From assembly GCA_003223645.1 (NCBI GenBank), contig QHVT01000009.1, positions 62,001 through 126,000 of the forward strand: a DNA stretch of 64,000 bases, written 5' to 3'. Below the pieces are notes generated by a model. It searched no databases, was not told the DNA's origin, and saw nothing but the letters and a program-made list of their open reading frames with translations. The position numbers were made by a program, and so were the translations under genes. Shown here piece after piece: positions 33,036 through 41,492 of this stretch. The DNA comes from Acidobacteriota bacterium. Its GTDB lineage: Bacteria > Acidobacteriota > Thermoanaerobaculia > Gp7-AA8. Numbering within the stretch: position 1 is the first letter of the stretch; every line of letters starts with the position of its first letter.

Positions 33036-34790
33036 GTGCGACTGCTCTACGGATATCTGCTCCGCTACAAACACCTCCTCTTCGGCGCGCTGCTGCTGGC
33101 GACGATCAACCAGGTCTTCTCGCTGCTCGACCCGCAGGTCTTCCGGCTGATCGTCGACCGCTACGCCGTCAAAGTCGCGACGATTCCCAAACAGGCGTTC
33201 GTGCGCGGCGTGCTGGTGCTGCTGCTGATGTACATCGGCGTCGCGCTCATCTCGCGCATCGCCAAAAACTTTCAGGACTACTTCGTTAACGTCATCGCCC
33301 AGCGGACGGGCGCGCAGTTGTATGAGCGCAGCGTCTCCCACTCATTCTCGCTTCCCTACTCCGTCTTCGAGGACCAGCGCAGCGGCGAGATCTTGCAGAA
33401 GATGCAGAAGGCGCGCGCCGACGCGCAGTCGCTGATCACCAACTTCATCAACTTCCTCTTCGTCGCGCTGGTCGGACTCGTCTTCGTGACGGTGTATGCC
33501 TTCACCGTACACTGGGCGATCGGCCTGGTGTATCTCCTCCTCGCCCCGTCGCTGGGCACGCTGATGTTCTTCATCAGCCGGCGCATCAAGACCCAGCAGC
33601 GCGTGATCGTCACGCAAACCGCGGAGCTGGCCGGATCGACGACCGAGACGCTGCGCAACGTCGAGCTCGTGAAATCGCTCGGACTCGAACAGCAGGAGAT
33701 CCGCCGGCTGAACAACGTCAACGCCGGCATCCTCGGCCTCGAGCTGAAGAAAGTGAAGTTCCTCCGCTACTACAGCTTTTTGCAGGGGACGATCATCAAC
33801 AGCACGCGCGCGAGCATCCTCTTTCTCACGCTCTGGCTGCTCTACAACCGCTCGCTCTCCCTCGGCGAGTTCTACGCCCTCTTCTTCTACTCGTTCCCGA
33901 TCTTCTCTCCCCTCGCCGAGCTCGGCGCGATCATCGCGCAGTACCAGGAAGCGAAAGCGAGCATGGAGAAACTCGAAGAAGTGCTGGCCATCCCGCCGGA
34001 GCCGAAGGCGGCGAACCCCGTGCCGCTCGGCGCGCTGATGCGCGTCGCGTTCGAGCACGTGTCGTTCACCTATCCGTCGTCGACGATGCCGTCACTCGAA
34101 GAGATCAGCCTCGAGATGCGCGCGGGAGAAACGGTCGCCTTCGTCGGACCGTCCGGCTCCGGCAAGACGTCGCTCGTCAAACTTCTCGTCGGCCTCTATC
34201 GCCCGACGGACGGAAACCTCCGCGTCAACAACACCGACATCAACGACATCGACGCCGGCGACCTCCGCGCGCGCATCGGCCTCGTCACCCAGGACACCCA
34301 GCTCTTCGCCGGCACCATTCGCGAGAACCTCCTCTTCGTGAACCCCGACGCGACAGACGCGGAATGCATCGAAGTCCTCCGCCAGGCCGCCGCCCTGCCG
34401 ATCATCGAGCGCGGCGGCAAAGGTCTCGACACCAAGATCGGCGAAGGCGGAATCAAGATCAGCGGCGGCGAACGCCAGCGTCTCGCAATCGCGCGCGCAC
34501 TGCTCCGCCAACCCGAGCTCATGATCTTCGACGAAGCCACCAGCAGCCTCGACTCGATCACCGAGAAAGCCATCACCGAAACCATCCGCGACTTGACGAC
34601 TCACGGCCACCGCAGAATGACCGTCCTCGTCGCGCATCGCCTCTCGACCATCGCCCACGCACAGCGCATTCACGTGCTGGCGAAAGGACGCATCGTCGAA
34701 ACCGGAACGCATGAATCGCTGCTGGCGACGAGCGGGTTGTACGCGGCGTTGTGGCGGGAGCAGAGTGCGCGGAGGGAGGAGGCGGCTTAG
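33036..34790 (+). CDS. ABC exporter, fused permease and ATPase
   Basis: A 584-residue half-transporter starting at GTG 33036. Six membrane helices (residues about 15-300) are followed by a nucleotide-binding domain with Walker A FVGPSGSGKTSLVKLL, Q-loop LVTQDTQLFAGTIRENL, signature ISGGERQRLAIARALL, Walker B LMIFDEATSSLDS and H-loop VLVAHRLSTIAHA. All catalytic residues are present. Such exporters work as homodimers moving lipids or drugs outward. The substrate cannot be assigned from sequence, and the neighbours give no hint. Confidence 0.94.
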   Translation: MRLLYGYLLRYKHLLFGALLLATINQVFSLLDPQVFRLIVDRYAVKVATIPKQAFVRGVLVLLLMYIGVALISRIAKNFQDYFVNVIAQRTGAQLYERSVSHSFSLPYSVFEDQRSGEILQKMQKARADAQSLITNFINFLFVALVGLVFVTVYAFTVHWAIGLVYLLLAPSLGTLMFFISRRIKTQQRVIVTQTAELAGSTTETLRNVELVKSLGLEQQEIRRLNNVNAGILGLELKKVKFLRYYSFLQGTIINSTRASILFLTLWLLYNRSLSLGEFYALFFYSFPIFSPLAELGAIIAQYQEAKASMEKLEEVLAIPPEPKAANPVPLGALMRVAFEHVSFTYPSSTMPSLEEISLEMRAGETVAFVGPSGSGKTSLVKLLVGLYRPTDGNLRVNNTDINDIDAGDLRARIGLVTQDTQLFAGTIRENLLFVNPDATDAECIEVLRQAAALPIIERGGKGLDTKIGEGGIKISGGERQRLAIARALLRQPELMIFDEATSSLDSITEKAITETIRDLTTHGHRRMTVLVAHRLSTIAHAQRIHVLAKGRIVETGTHESLLATSGLYAALWREQSARREEAA

Positions 34791-34817
34791 GGTTTGTCGC
34801 TTCGCTCGGCCGCCCAC

Positions 34818-34856
34818 CCTGGGCGCGGAAGCGGGCGCGGGCTCGGGCGCGGGATT
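34818..34856. repeat. Hexamer GGGCGC-type short repeat
   Basis: About six GC-rich hexamers (GCGGGC, GCGGGC, TCGGGC, GCGGGA) between the ABC exporter and the convergent coiled-coil gene. The unit is complementary to the longer CCCGCG array at 54043-54120. Confidence 0.55.
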
Positions 34857-35166
34857 AGAGCTGGGTTTCGAGCTCGGCGACGCGTTCTTGCAGCGCTACG
34901 ATGCGCTGCTTGATCTCGTCGATTTCGTTTCGGATCTCGACTTTCATCGTCTCTTCCATCCGCTTCATGCGGTCTTCGACGCGGATGAGCGCGGCCTTGA
35001 TCGCCGCATACTCGGCGTTCAGCGTGTCGAGTTTCTTGTAGATCGCGTCGAAGTTGCCAAGGATCTCCTCGCGAAACGGCGCCTGCTGGTCACGGACGAT
35101 GCGTTCAGTATCCGACGCGATATCACGTCGCAATTGGATTAATGCGTCAGCCACGTTCTCAACCAC
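34855..35166 (-). CDS. Small coiled-coil protein
   Basis: A ~103-residue helical protein. The second half (DRMKRMEETMKVEIRNEIDE, IKQRIVALQERVAELETQL) has clear heptad hydrophobic spacing and is expected to form a coiled coil. It has no signal peptide or catalytic motif. GTG 35166 has GAGG about ten bases upstream, so it is preferred over TTG 35190. Similar small coiled-coil proteins in Acidobacteria often sit next to toxin-antitoxin genes. The function is unknown. Confidence 0.7.
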   Translation of the reverse strand: MVENVADALIQLRRDIASDTERIVRDQQAPFREEILGNFDAIYKKLDTLNAEYAAIKAALIRVEDRMKRMEETMKVEIRNEIDEIKQRIVALQERVAELETQL

Positions 35167-35257
35167 GATACAAATTTTACCTCGGTCCAACGAGCCTTAC
35201 ACAAACTCTACTTCCAGTGGAGCTTATCCGTTCGTATCGACATCCATTCATACGCCA

Positions 35258-35479
35258 ATGAGCATCTTCATCATGACCGACACCCGCCGCATCACTGCCA
35301 ATCTCCCCGGCGATTTGCTCGATGACGCGCGGGAAGTGACCGGCGAGGGGATCAGGGAGACGCTCATCGAAGGACTCCTGCAGGTAAAGCGGCGGCGGTT
35401 CTTCGAGCGCTCTTTGCGTTTGCGCGGGAAGCTGCAGCTCGACATCAACCTCGAGGAAACGCGCGGCCGGAGTACTTGA
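35258..35479 (+). CDS. VapB-like ribbon-helix-helix antitoxin (no partner found)
   Basis: A 73-residue protein; start could also be ATG 35273. RRITANLPGDLLDDAREVTG followed by GIRETLIEGLLQVKRRRFFE has the beta-strand/helix/helix pattern of type II antitoxins, with a charged tail (LEETRGRST) that usually holds the toxin. No PIN-domain or other toxin gene follows; instead a repeat and the convergent ABC gene come next. It may be orphaned or regulate distant genes. Confidence 0.6.
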   Translation: MSIFIMTDTRRITANLPGDLLDDAREVTGEGIRETLIEGLLQVKRRRFFERSLRLRGKLQLDINLEETRGRST

Positions 35480-35483
35480 ACTT

Positions 35484-35575
35484 CCCGCGCCCGCTTCCGT
35501 GCCCGGGGCGGGGGACGAGCGGAGCCCATTCGTCTGGCGCGCCTCCCGCCCAAAGGCGCGCCGGAGGCGCGCACC
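35484..35575. repeat. Hexamer CCCGCG tract plus GC-rich palindrome
   Basis: CCCGCGCCCGCTTCCGTGCC and GGGGCGGG at 35484-35511 share 16 bases (CCGTGCCCGGGGCGGG) with the end of the array at 54043-54120. It is followed by a palindrome built on GGCGCGCCTCC and its complement at 35535-35575. Together they fill the space between two convergent genes and could stop transcription from both sides. Confidence 0.6.
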
Positions 35576-35605
35576 ACTGCGGATTGCTTCTCCGGGGCGG
35601 GCGGG

Positions 35606-36352
35606 CTACGCCACCACGTCGTGCTGCAACAGCTTCCGCGTCGCGGGATGCTTCGGATTCGTGAGCACTTCGCGCGCGTCGCCTTCTTCCACGACTTCGC
35701 CTTCGGCGAGCACGATCACGCGCGCGGCGAACTCGCGCGCGAAGTCGTCGTCGTGCGTGGTAACGACGAGCGTGCGGCCGCCGGCGGTGAGCTCGCGCAG
35801 CGTGTGGCCGAGCTCGAAGCGGCGCGCTGGGTCGAGCGACGCGGTCGGCTCGTCCATCAGCAGCAGCGGCGGATCCATCGCCATCGCGCGCGCGATCGCG
35901 ACGCGCTGCGCTTCGCCGCCGGAGAGCTCGCGCGGATACGCGCCGCGGCGATGCGCGACGCCTAAGGATTCGAGAAGCTGGACGGCGCGGCGCTCGGCGT
36001 CGCTGCGCGCGACGTGCGCAACGTGGAGCGGCGCGAGCGTGATGTTGTCGATCGCGGTCAGGTGATCGAAGAGATAGTGGAGCTGGAACACCATCCCGAC
36101 TTTCTTTCGCAGCTCGCGCGTCGTCATCCGCGGATGCGATCGGCCGGCATGCAGTTTGACGCCGTCGACGTCGATCGTGCCGGCGTCGAACGGCTCGAGC
36201 GCGGCGATCGAGCGCAGTACCGTCGTCTTGCCGCCGCCGGAGAGTCCCATCAGCGCGACCAGCTCGCCGCGCGCGACGGAGAACGTGATGCCGCGCAGCA
36301 CTTCGCGCGCGCCGCGCTTCAATCGCAAGCCATCGATGCGCAGCACGCTCAT
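35606..36352 (-). CDS. Polar amino-acid ABC transporter ATP-binding protein
   Basis: A 248-residue ATPase of the GlnQ/HisP group. Walker A LMGLSGGGKTTVLRSIA (Ser/Gly variant of the loop), Q-loop VGMVFQLHYLFDHLTAIDNI, signature ELSGGEAQRVAIARAMAMDP, Walker B LLLMDEPTASLDP and H-loop TLVVTTHDDDFARE. It overlaps the fused binding-protein/permease gene (36349-36352, ATGA), so the two make one complete importer. All catalytic residues are present. Confidence 0.93.
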   Translation of the reverse strand: MSVLRIDGLRLKRGAREVLRGITFSVARGELVALMGLSGGGKTTVLRSIAALEPFDAGTIDVDGVKLHAGRSHPRMTTRELRKKVGMVFQLHYLFDHLTAIDNITLAPLHVAHVARSDAERRAVQLLESLGVAHRRGAYPRELSGGEAQRVAIARAMAMDPPLLLMDEPTASLDPARRFELGHTLRELTAGGRTLVVTTHDDDFAREFAARVIVLAEGEVVEEGDAREVLTNPKHPATRKLLQHDVVA

Positions 36353-37869
36353 TCCGTGGCCGCCTTCCATTGCTCTTCGAGCCGGCGCGCGAGGCGCGCG
36401 AGCGGAAGCGAGAGAATCAGATAGAGCGCAGCGCACAACGCACCGGGGATCACCCAGCTGCCGATGTTCGCGGCGAAGATCGACGTCTGCTTCGTCAGTT
36501 CGACGACGGTGATGACGGAGACGAGCGAGGAGTCTTTGAGCAGCGCGACGAAGTCATTCGTCATCGGCGCGAGCGCCAAACGAAATGCCTGCGGACCGCG
36601 CACATAGCGGAAGACCTGAAACTCGGTGAGTCCGAGGGTGCGTGCGGCTTCGAGCTGTCCGCGCGGCACCGCTTCCATCGCGCCGCGATAAATCTCGCTC
36701 TCGTACGCTGCGTAGTTCAATCCGAGTCCGATCAGCGCGGCGACGAAGGCCGGCAAGCGGATGACCGCGGAGAGTCCGTAGTACAGAACGAAGAGCTGCA
36801 GCAGCACCGGCGTGCCGCGAATCACTTCGACGTAGCCGGTCAGCAGCGTGCGCGTGATCATGCCGCCGTACACGCGCCCCGTCGCGACGGTCATGCCGAT
36901 CGCGATCGCCAGCGCCATCGCAAGACACGACATGACGACGGTGATGCCGGCGGCGCGGATCAGCGAGGGGAGATACTTCAGGACAAGCTCCGCTTTAGTG
37001 GAGCGGCGGCCGCCCTCGGCCGCCGTTTCTCGCGAGAGGCCGGCGGCCGAAGCGGCCGCCGCTCCACCAAGCACGCGCGCGAAAAACTTCGGCTGGTATT
37101 CGTCCCAAATGTCCCACTTGCGATAAATCCGCTCGAGCGTGCCGTCGCGCATGCGCGCTTTCAGGATCTCGTCGATCCGGTCGCGCAGCGCGGTGTTGCC
37201 CGGCGCGAGCACGGCGATGTAGTGACCGGTCGCGACGGGCCTGTCGTAATGCGTGTACAGCCCACCCGTCCGCCGCATCGCGCGCGCGGCGATGATGTTG
37301 TCGAGCAGCACGGCGTCGAGGCGCCCCGACACGACGTCTTCGTACGGATGCACGTCGTCGTCGTACGAGACCGGCGTGATGCCGAGCGTTTTCTGCGCGG
37401 CGAGCAACAAGTCATATGCGGTCGTACCGCCGAGGGTTCCGACGCGGCGGCCGCGGAGATCTTCGAGCGACTTGAATCGATCGCGATCCGCCTGGCGCAC
37501 CGTGATCGTCTCGGTGAATTCGTAGTAAGGAATCGTCGCGGCGAGCGCGGCGCGGCGCGCGGGTGTGTCTTCGACGCCGCTCATGCCGACGTCAAAGTCG
37601 CCGCGCGCGACCGACTGATCGATCGACGCCCACGCGACCTGCACGAACTGCGGCGTGCGCCCGAGTCCCTTCGCCATCGCGCCCGCGACTTCGACGTCGA
37701 ACCCTTCCACCTTCGCGGGATCATTCGGGTCCGCTTCGACGTACGGCGCTCCCCCTTCGGCGTCACCGCCCCAGCGCAGCACGGCCTCTTCCGCATTCAG
37801 CGCGACGGTCGTCGGGCGCGCGGAAAACGCGAGCACGATCACGATCAGAACGACACGCACGGCGCGCAT
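36349..37869 (-). CDS. Fused amino-acid-binding protein / permease of ABC importer
   Basis: A 506-residue fusion. A signal segment (MRAVRVVLIVIVLAFSARPT) is followed by a type 3 solute-binding domain (residues 25-262: LRWGGDAEGGAPYVEADPND, EGFDVEVAGAMAKGLG, VGTLGGTTAYDLLL, WDEYQPKFF). A linker carries a palindromic repeat (about 266-290). The C-terminal permease (about 300-500) has the EAA-type loop with GQLEAARTLGLTEFQVFRYV. This covalent SBP-permease arrangement resembles GlnP-type importers. Substrate is probably a polar amino acid. Confidence 0.92.
   Translation of the reverse strand: MRAVRVVLIVIVLAFSARPTTVALNAEEAVLRWGGDAEGGAPYVEADPNDPAKVEGFDVEVAGAMAKGLGRTPQFVQVAWASIDQSVARGDFDVGMSGVEDTPARRAALAATIPYYEFTETITVRQADRDRFKSLEDLRGRRVGTLGGTTAYDLLLAAQKTLGITPVSYDDDVHPYEDVVSGRLDAVLLDNIIAARAMRRTGGLYTHYDRPVATGHYIAVLAPGNTALRDRIDEILKARMRDGTLERIYRKWDIWDEYQPKFFARVLGGAAAASAAGLSRETAAEGGRRSTKAELVLKYLPSLIRAAGITVVMSCLAMALAIAIGMTVATGRVYGGMITRTLLTGYVEVIRGTPVLLQLFVLYYGLSAVIRLPAFVAALIGLGLNYAAYESEIYRGAMEAVPRGQLEAARTLGLTEFQVFRYVRGPQAFRLALAPMTNDFVALLKDSSLVSVITVVELTKQTSIFAANIGSWVIPGALCAALYLILSLPLARLARRLEEQWKAATE
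36993..37073. repeat. Palindromic element, family E, inside the SBP-permease linker
   Basis: GTGGAGCGGCGGCCGCCCTC and GGCCGCC at the left face GGCGGCCGAAGCGGCCGCC and GCTCCAC at the right. It encodes about 25 residues (GGAAAASAAGLSRETAAEGG) between the two domains of the importer. The stretch at 54763-54795 is a smaller palindrome of similar GGAGCGGCGG type. Confidence 0.8.
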
Positions 37870-37884
37870 GTTAACCTCCGCCGC

Positions 37885-38640
37885 GTGAACCGCGACCTCC
37901 AACTCGCGCTCGATCTCGCCGATGCCGCGGACGCGATCACGATGCGCTGGTTTCGCTCCTCGTCGCTGGCAGTGCGCACGAAAGAAGATCGCTCGCCGGT
38001 CAGCGCGGCCGATGAAGAAACGGAGCGCATGATCCGCGAGGCGCTGCAGCGCGAGCGTCCCGCTGACGGGATCGTCGGCGAGGAATTCGGCGTCAGCGGC
38101 GAGGCCGCGCGGCGATGGATCGTCGATCCGATCGACGCGACGAAAAACTACATCCGCGGCATTCCCGTTTTCGCCACGCTGATCGCGCTCGAAGAAGACG
38201 GGAAGATCGTGATGGGCGTCGTCTCGTCGCCCGCGATACAGAAACGCTGGTGGGCGTCGAAAGGCAACGGCGCGTTCTGCAACGGCGAGCGCATGCACGT
38301 GTCGAACGTCGACGCGATCGAGCGCGCGTATTTGTCGTACGACAGCGTCTCGTCATTCGATCCGTACGGCACCACGCATTCATTCATCGTGCTCGCGGGA
38401 CGCTGCGCGCGCACGCGCGCGTTCGGCGACTTCTGGTCGCACATGCTCGTCGCCGAAGGCGCGGTCGACATCGCCATCGAGCCCGAAGTCGCGCCGTGGG
38501 ACATGGCGCCGGTGCAGATCATCGTCGAAGAAGCGGGCGGGCGATTCACCGACGTCGCCGGACACACGCATTACAACCTCGGCAGTGGCGTCTCGACGAA
38601 CGGCCGATTGCACGACGCCGTGCTGGAGGCGCTGCGCTGA
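37885..38640 (+). CDS. hisN: Inositol-monophosphatase family phosphatase, HisN type
   Basis: A 251-residue Mg-dependent phosphatase. Motifs: GEEFGVSG (Glu ligands), VDPIDATKNYIRGIPVF (the DPID metal site) and the C-terminal PWDMAPVQIIVEEAGGRF. Its active-site set resembles histidinol-phosphate phosphatase more than true IMPase, but substrate is not certain. A GTG at 37885 is the start; no Shine-Dalgarno stands out. It is divergent from the amino-acid importer with only 15 bases between the start codons, so the two promoters must overlap or lie inside the genes. Confidence 0.88.
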   Translation: MNRDLQLALDLADAADAITMRWFRSSSLAVRTKEDRSPVSAADEETERMIREALQRERPADGIVGEEFGVSGEAARRWIVDPIDATKNYIRGIPVFATLIALEEDGKIVMGVVSSPAIQKRWWASKGNGAFCNGERMHVSNVDAIERAYLSYDSVSSFDPYGTTHSFIVLAGRCARTRAFGDFWSHMLVAEGAVDIAIEPEVAPWDMAPVQIIVEEAGGRFTDVAGHTHYNLGSGVSTNGRLHDAVLEALR

Positions 38641-38651
38641 CGGAACAAGTC

Positions 38652-39212
38652 ATGGTCGTCGCGCGCGAGGACATCGCGCCGTTTCTCGTCCGCTACGGAT
38701 TCACGCGCGAGCACGCCGACGAAGTGCTCGACGTGATCAACGAGCGGCACTTCTTCATCGATCGTCCGACCGCGGAAGTCTCGCCGCAGTACAAGCAGAT
38801 CATCCCGTACGTCGTGATCCGCCATCGCGACGCATTTTTTCTTTTGCAGCGGACGCAAAAGCAGACCGAGGCACGGCTGCATCACAAACTGTCGATCGGG
38901 GTGGGAGGGCATATCAATCCCGACACGCCGGAGCTGCTCGACGGATTGCAGAAAGAGCTCGAGGAAGAAGTCGACGTGCGCGGCGACTACGATCTCGCGT
39001 TCGCCGGCATCCTCAACGACGATTCCACCGACGTCGGCAGCGTCCACCTCGGTGCCGTCTTCGTCCTCGACACACACGACGGCGACGTCTTCGTGCGCGA
39101 GACCGAAAAGATGACCGGACGATGGGCAACGCGCGAGGAATTGGCAGCTGTACGCGAGACAATGGAGAGCTGGTCGCAAATTTTATTTGATGCAATAACA
39201 AATTTATTGTAA
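38652..39212 (+). CDS. Nudix hydrolase family protein
   Basis: A 186-residue protein. The Nudix box appears as GVGGHINPDTPELLDGLQKE followed by LEEEVDVRG (residues about 78-106); the REUxEE motif is replaced by KELEEE, still with the metal-binding Glu residues. The N-terminal region (VVAREDIAPFLVRYGF) has the look of phosphoesterase-type Nudix proteins linked to DUF-like HAD or IPP-isomerase-type members. It starts 11 bases after the hisN-like stop and is probably co-transcribed. Substrate unknown. Confidence 0.85.
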   Translation: MVVAREDIAPFLVRYGFTREHADEVLDVINERHFFIDRPTAEVSPQYKQIIPYVVIRHRDAFFLLQRTQKQTEARLHHKLSIGVGGHINPDTPELLDGLQKELEEEVDVRGDYDLAFAGILNDDSTDVGSVHLGAVFVLDTHDGDVFVRETEKMTGRWATREELAAVRETMESWSQILFDAITNLL

Positions 39213-39224
39213 TAATCTGCGCGC

Positions 39225-40526
39225 ATGAGGCAGCTACGGTTTCTTGCGGCAGTTCTCCTGTTCACCTCGTTCGCTTCGGCCGCCCCGGTGATCACCTCGG
39301 TCACACCCGCGGAAGGCTCCGAAAGCGGCGGCACGGCGGTTATCATTCACGGCAGCGGCTTCAGCAACAACTGTCCCGGCTGCAACCCGCAGAACAAGCC
39401 GCCGGACGTGTTCTTCGACGGTGTCGCGCCATCGACGTGGGGCTACCTCTCGTCGACGGAGCTCAGCGCGATCGCGCCGCCGCACGCGCCGGGCAAGGTC
39501 GCGGTGAAGGTCGCGCAGTTCAACGGCGAGTTCACGCTCGCGAACGCGTTCACCTACACGAAAGATCCGTTCACGATGTCGCCGAAGTCGGGACCGGAAC
39601 AGGGCGGAACGGTCGTCACGATCAAAGGCGCGTTCGGTTCGTTTCCATACGCGATCATCTTCGGCGAGACGTTCGTGCCGACCTGGCGCACGGCAGCGGA
39701 CACGGTCGTCGCGGTCTCGCCGCCGGGAGCGCCCGGCAGCCATGTGCCGATCACGATCTGGGAACACGACATCGGCATCCCGACGAATCTCGTCTTCACC
39801 TACGAGTCGACGTCGCTCGATGGGATGGAGCGCGTGCTGCTGCCGGTGCTCACGCCTCCGGTCGGCGGTGCGTTCGGCTCGCGATTCGTGACCGAGTTGC
39901 GCGCGTACAACCGCTCCGTCACCAACACCGCGCAACTCCGCGGACTGTCGTACGCGTGCACCGGGCAAGTCTGCCCCCCCGTAGTTCCGGATCCGCAGCG
40001 CGACTCGATCGGCTTGGCGCCGCAAGCGACGCTCGCGCCGCTCGATGTCGTGTACAACGGAACGCCTGGCCGCTTCATCTGGGTGCCGAAGGATCAACTG
40101 GATCGTTTGTGGCTGAATCTGCGCGCGTACGACGAGAGCCGCAGCTCGTTCAACTTCGGCACGGAGCTGCCGATCGTTCGCGATCGCGATTTTTTCCGCA
40201 ATGAACCGATCGTCTTCCCCGACATTCCGACCGGCCAGGGATTCCGCAGCACGCTGCGCATTTACGCGGAGTCCGCGGTGACGGTGACGCTCGACATCAC
40301 CAACGGCAAGGACTTCGTGACGCGCCGCGAGGTCGCGTTGCAGCCGGCGATGAACAAGTTCGATCCGGCGTATGCGCAGATCGGCGATCTGCCGGAAGGC
40401 GTCGGCAACATCCGCATCCGCATCATTCCGCCCGAGCCGGGACAGCCCGGTTTCTACACGCCGACGTGGGCGTTCATCGGCGTCACGAACAATTTCACGC
40501 AGCAGATCACGACCGTCCGCCCATGA
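39225..40526 (+). CDS. Secreted protein with IPT/TIG domains
   Basis: A 433-residue protein with a signal peptide (MRQLRFLAAVLLFTSFASAA). Two IPT/TIG Ig-like domains follow: VITSVTPAEGSESGGTAVII with HGSGFSNN (residues ~21-110), and TMSPKSGPEQGGTVVTIKGA (~116-200). The C-terminal ~230 residues are beta-rich and open with VLLPVLTPPVGGAFGSRFVT, which resembles the repeated module in the PKD metalloprotease at 41493. It starts 12 bases after the Nudix stop. Probably a surface or matrix protein. Confidence 0.87.
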   Translation: MRQLRFLAAVLLFTSFASAAPVITSVTPAEGSESGGTAVIIHGSGFSNNCPGCNPQNKPPDVFFDGVAPSTWGYLSSTELSAIAPPHAPGKVAVKVAQFNGEFTLANAFTYTKDPFTMSPKSGPEQGGTVVTIKGAFGSFPYAIIFGETFVPTWRTAADTVVAVSPPGAPGSHVPITIWEHDIGIPTNLVFTYESTSLDGMERVLLPVLTPPVGGAFGSRFVTELRAYNRSVTNTAQLRGLSYACTGQVCPPVVPDPQRDSIGLAPQATLAPLDVVYNGTPGRFIWVPKDQLDRLWLNLRAYDESRSSFNFGTELPIVRDRDFFRNEPIVFPDIPTGQGFRSTLRIYAESAVTVTLDITNGKDFVTRREVALQPAMNKFDPAYAQIGDLPEGVGNIRIRIIPPEPGQPGFYTPTWAFIGVTNNFTQQITTVRP

Positions 40527-40530
40527 GACG

Positions 40531-41385
40531 ATGAGCGCGATGAACCTGGTTCTCGCGCTCCTCGAAGTCATCCTCCTCGGCACCGGCTACCCGCGCCCCG
40601 ATCCGGCGCGGGCAGCCGCGTCGAATGCGATCGTCATCGGCAACAAATGGTTCGTCGTCGACGCGGGACGCGGCGCGACGATGCGCATCGCCGCGACCGA
40701 TTTGAATTACGCGAACCTCAAAGCGGTTTTCCTCACGCATCTCCATTCCGATCACACCTCGGGACTCCCCGATCTCTTCGACACGTCGTGGCAGTTCGGA
40801 CGCAAGAGCGTTCCGCTGGAGTTGTACGGACCGCCGGGAACGAAGAAGCTCGCCGATGCGATGCTGCAGTTCTTCGCCGAAGACATTCACCTGCGCCGCG
40901 ACCTGCTCGAGAAACATCCCGCCGCCGGCGCGACGATCCGCACGCACATCGTCAAAGAAGGAGTGGTGTACGACGACGGAGACGTGAAGGTGACGGCGTT
41001 CGCCGTCGATCACAAGCCGGTGCCGTACGCGTTCGGCTATCGATTCGACTCGCACGGCGAGTCGATCGTGATCTCCGGCGACACGCGTCCGAATGCGAAC
41101 CTGATTCGCTACGCGAAAGGCGCGGACGTGCTCGTGCTCGAGGCGTATCTGCCCGAGCACTTCGACAAAGTCGACACGCCGGAAGTCGCCGCGCGCTTGA
41201 AGAGCTATCACACCAGCGCGGAAGAAGCGGGCGAGATCGCCGCGGCCGCGAACGTGAAGACGCTCGTGCTCACGCACCTCATCCCCGGAAATGCGGATGA
41301 GACGTTCCGCGAGCGCGCGGCGCGGAAGTTCAAGGGGAAGATTGTCGTGGGCCGCGATCTGGTGAAGATCGCCGCCCCCGACTGA
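40531..41385 (+). CDS. Secreted metallo-beta-lactamase-fold hydrolase
   Basis: A 284-residue MBL-fold protein. The zinc motif THLHSDHTSGLPDLF (about residues 70-84), then ISGDTRPNANL and the final His in VLTHLIPGNAD are present. It lacks RNase Z-specific insertions but its layout (ELYGPPGTKKL, FAVDHKPVPYAFGYRF) resembles RNase Z/arylsulfatase-like AtsA subgroups. The N-terminus (MNLVLALLEVILLGTGYPRP) is weakly hydrophobic. It begins four bases after the TIG gene. Reaction unknown. Confidence 0.87.
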   Translation: MSAMNLVLALLEVILLGTGYPRPDPARAAASNAIVIGNKWFVVDAGRGATMRIAATDLNYANLKAVFLTHLHSDHTSGLPDLFDTSWQFGRKSVPLELYGPPGTKKLADAMLQFFAEDIHLRRDLLEKHPAAGATIRTHIVKEGVVYDDGDVKVTAFAVDHKPVPYAFGYRFDSHGESIVISGDTRPNANLIRYAKGADVLVLEAYLPEHFDKVDTPEVAARLKSYHTSAEEAGEIAAAANVKTLVLTHLIPGNADETFRERAARKFKGKIVVGRDLVKIAAPD

Positions 41386-41393
41386 ACGAACCT

Positions 41394-41487
41394 CTGTGGC
41401 GACCGCTGCCCTCAGCGGTCGCGCGGCGCAACGCGCCGCTGGCCGGCAAGCCGGCGGTGCCGCTGAGGGCAGCGGCACCCACAAAAG
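41394..41487. repeat. Palindromic intergenic element, family A (copy 2 of 3)
   Basis: CTGTGGCGACCGCTGCCCTC and AGCGGTCGC on the left face GCCGCTGAGGGCAGCGGC and ACCCACAAAAG on the right. It separates convergent genes ending at 41385 and 41493, where a bidirectional terminator is plausible. Confidence 0.85.
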
Positions 41488-41492
41488 AATAG

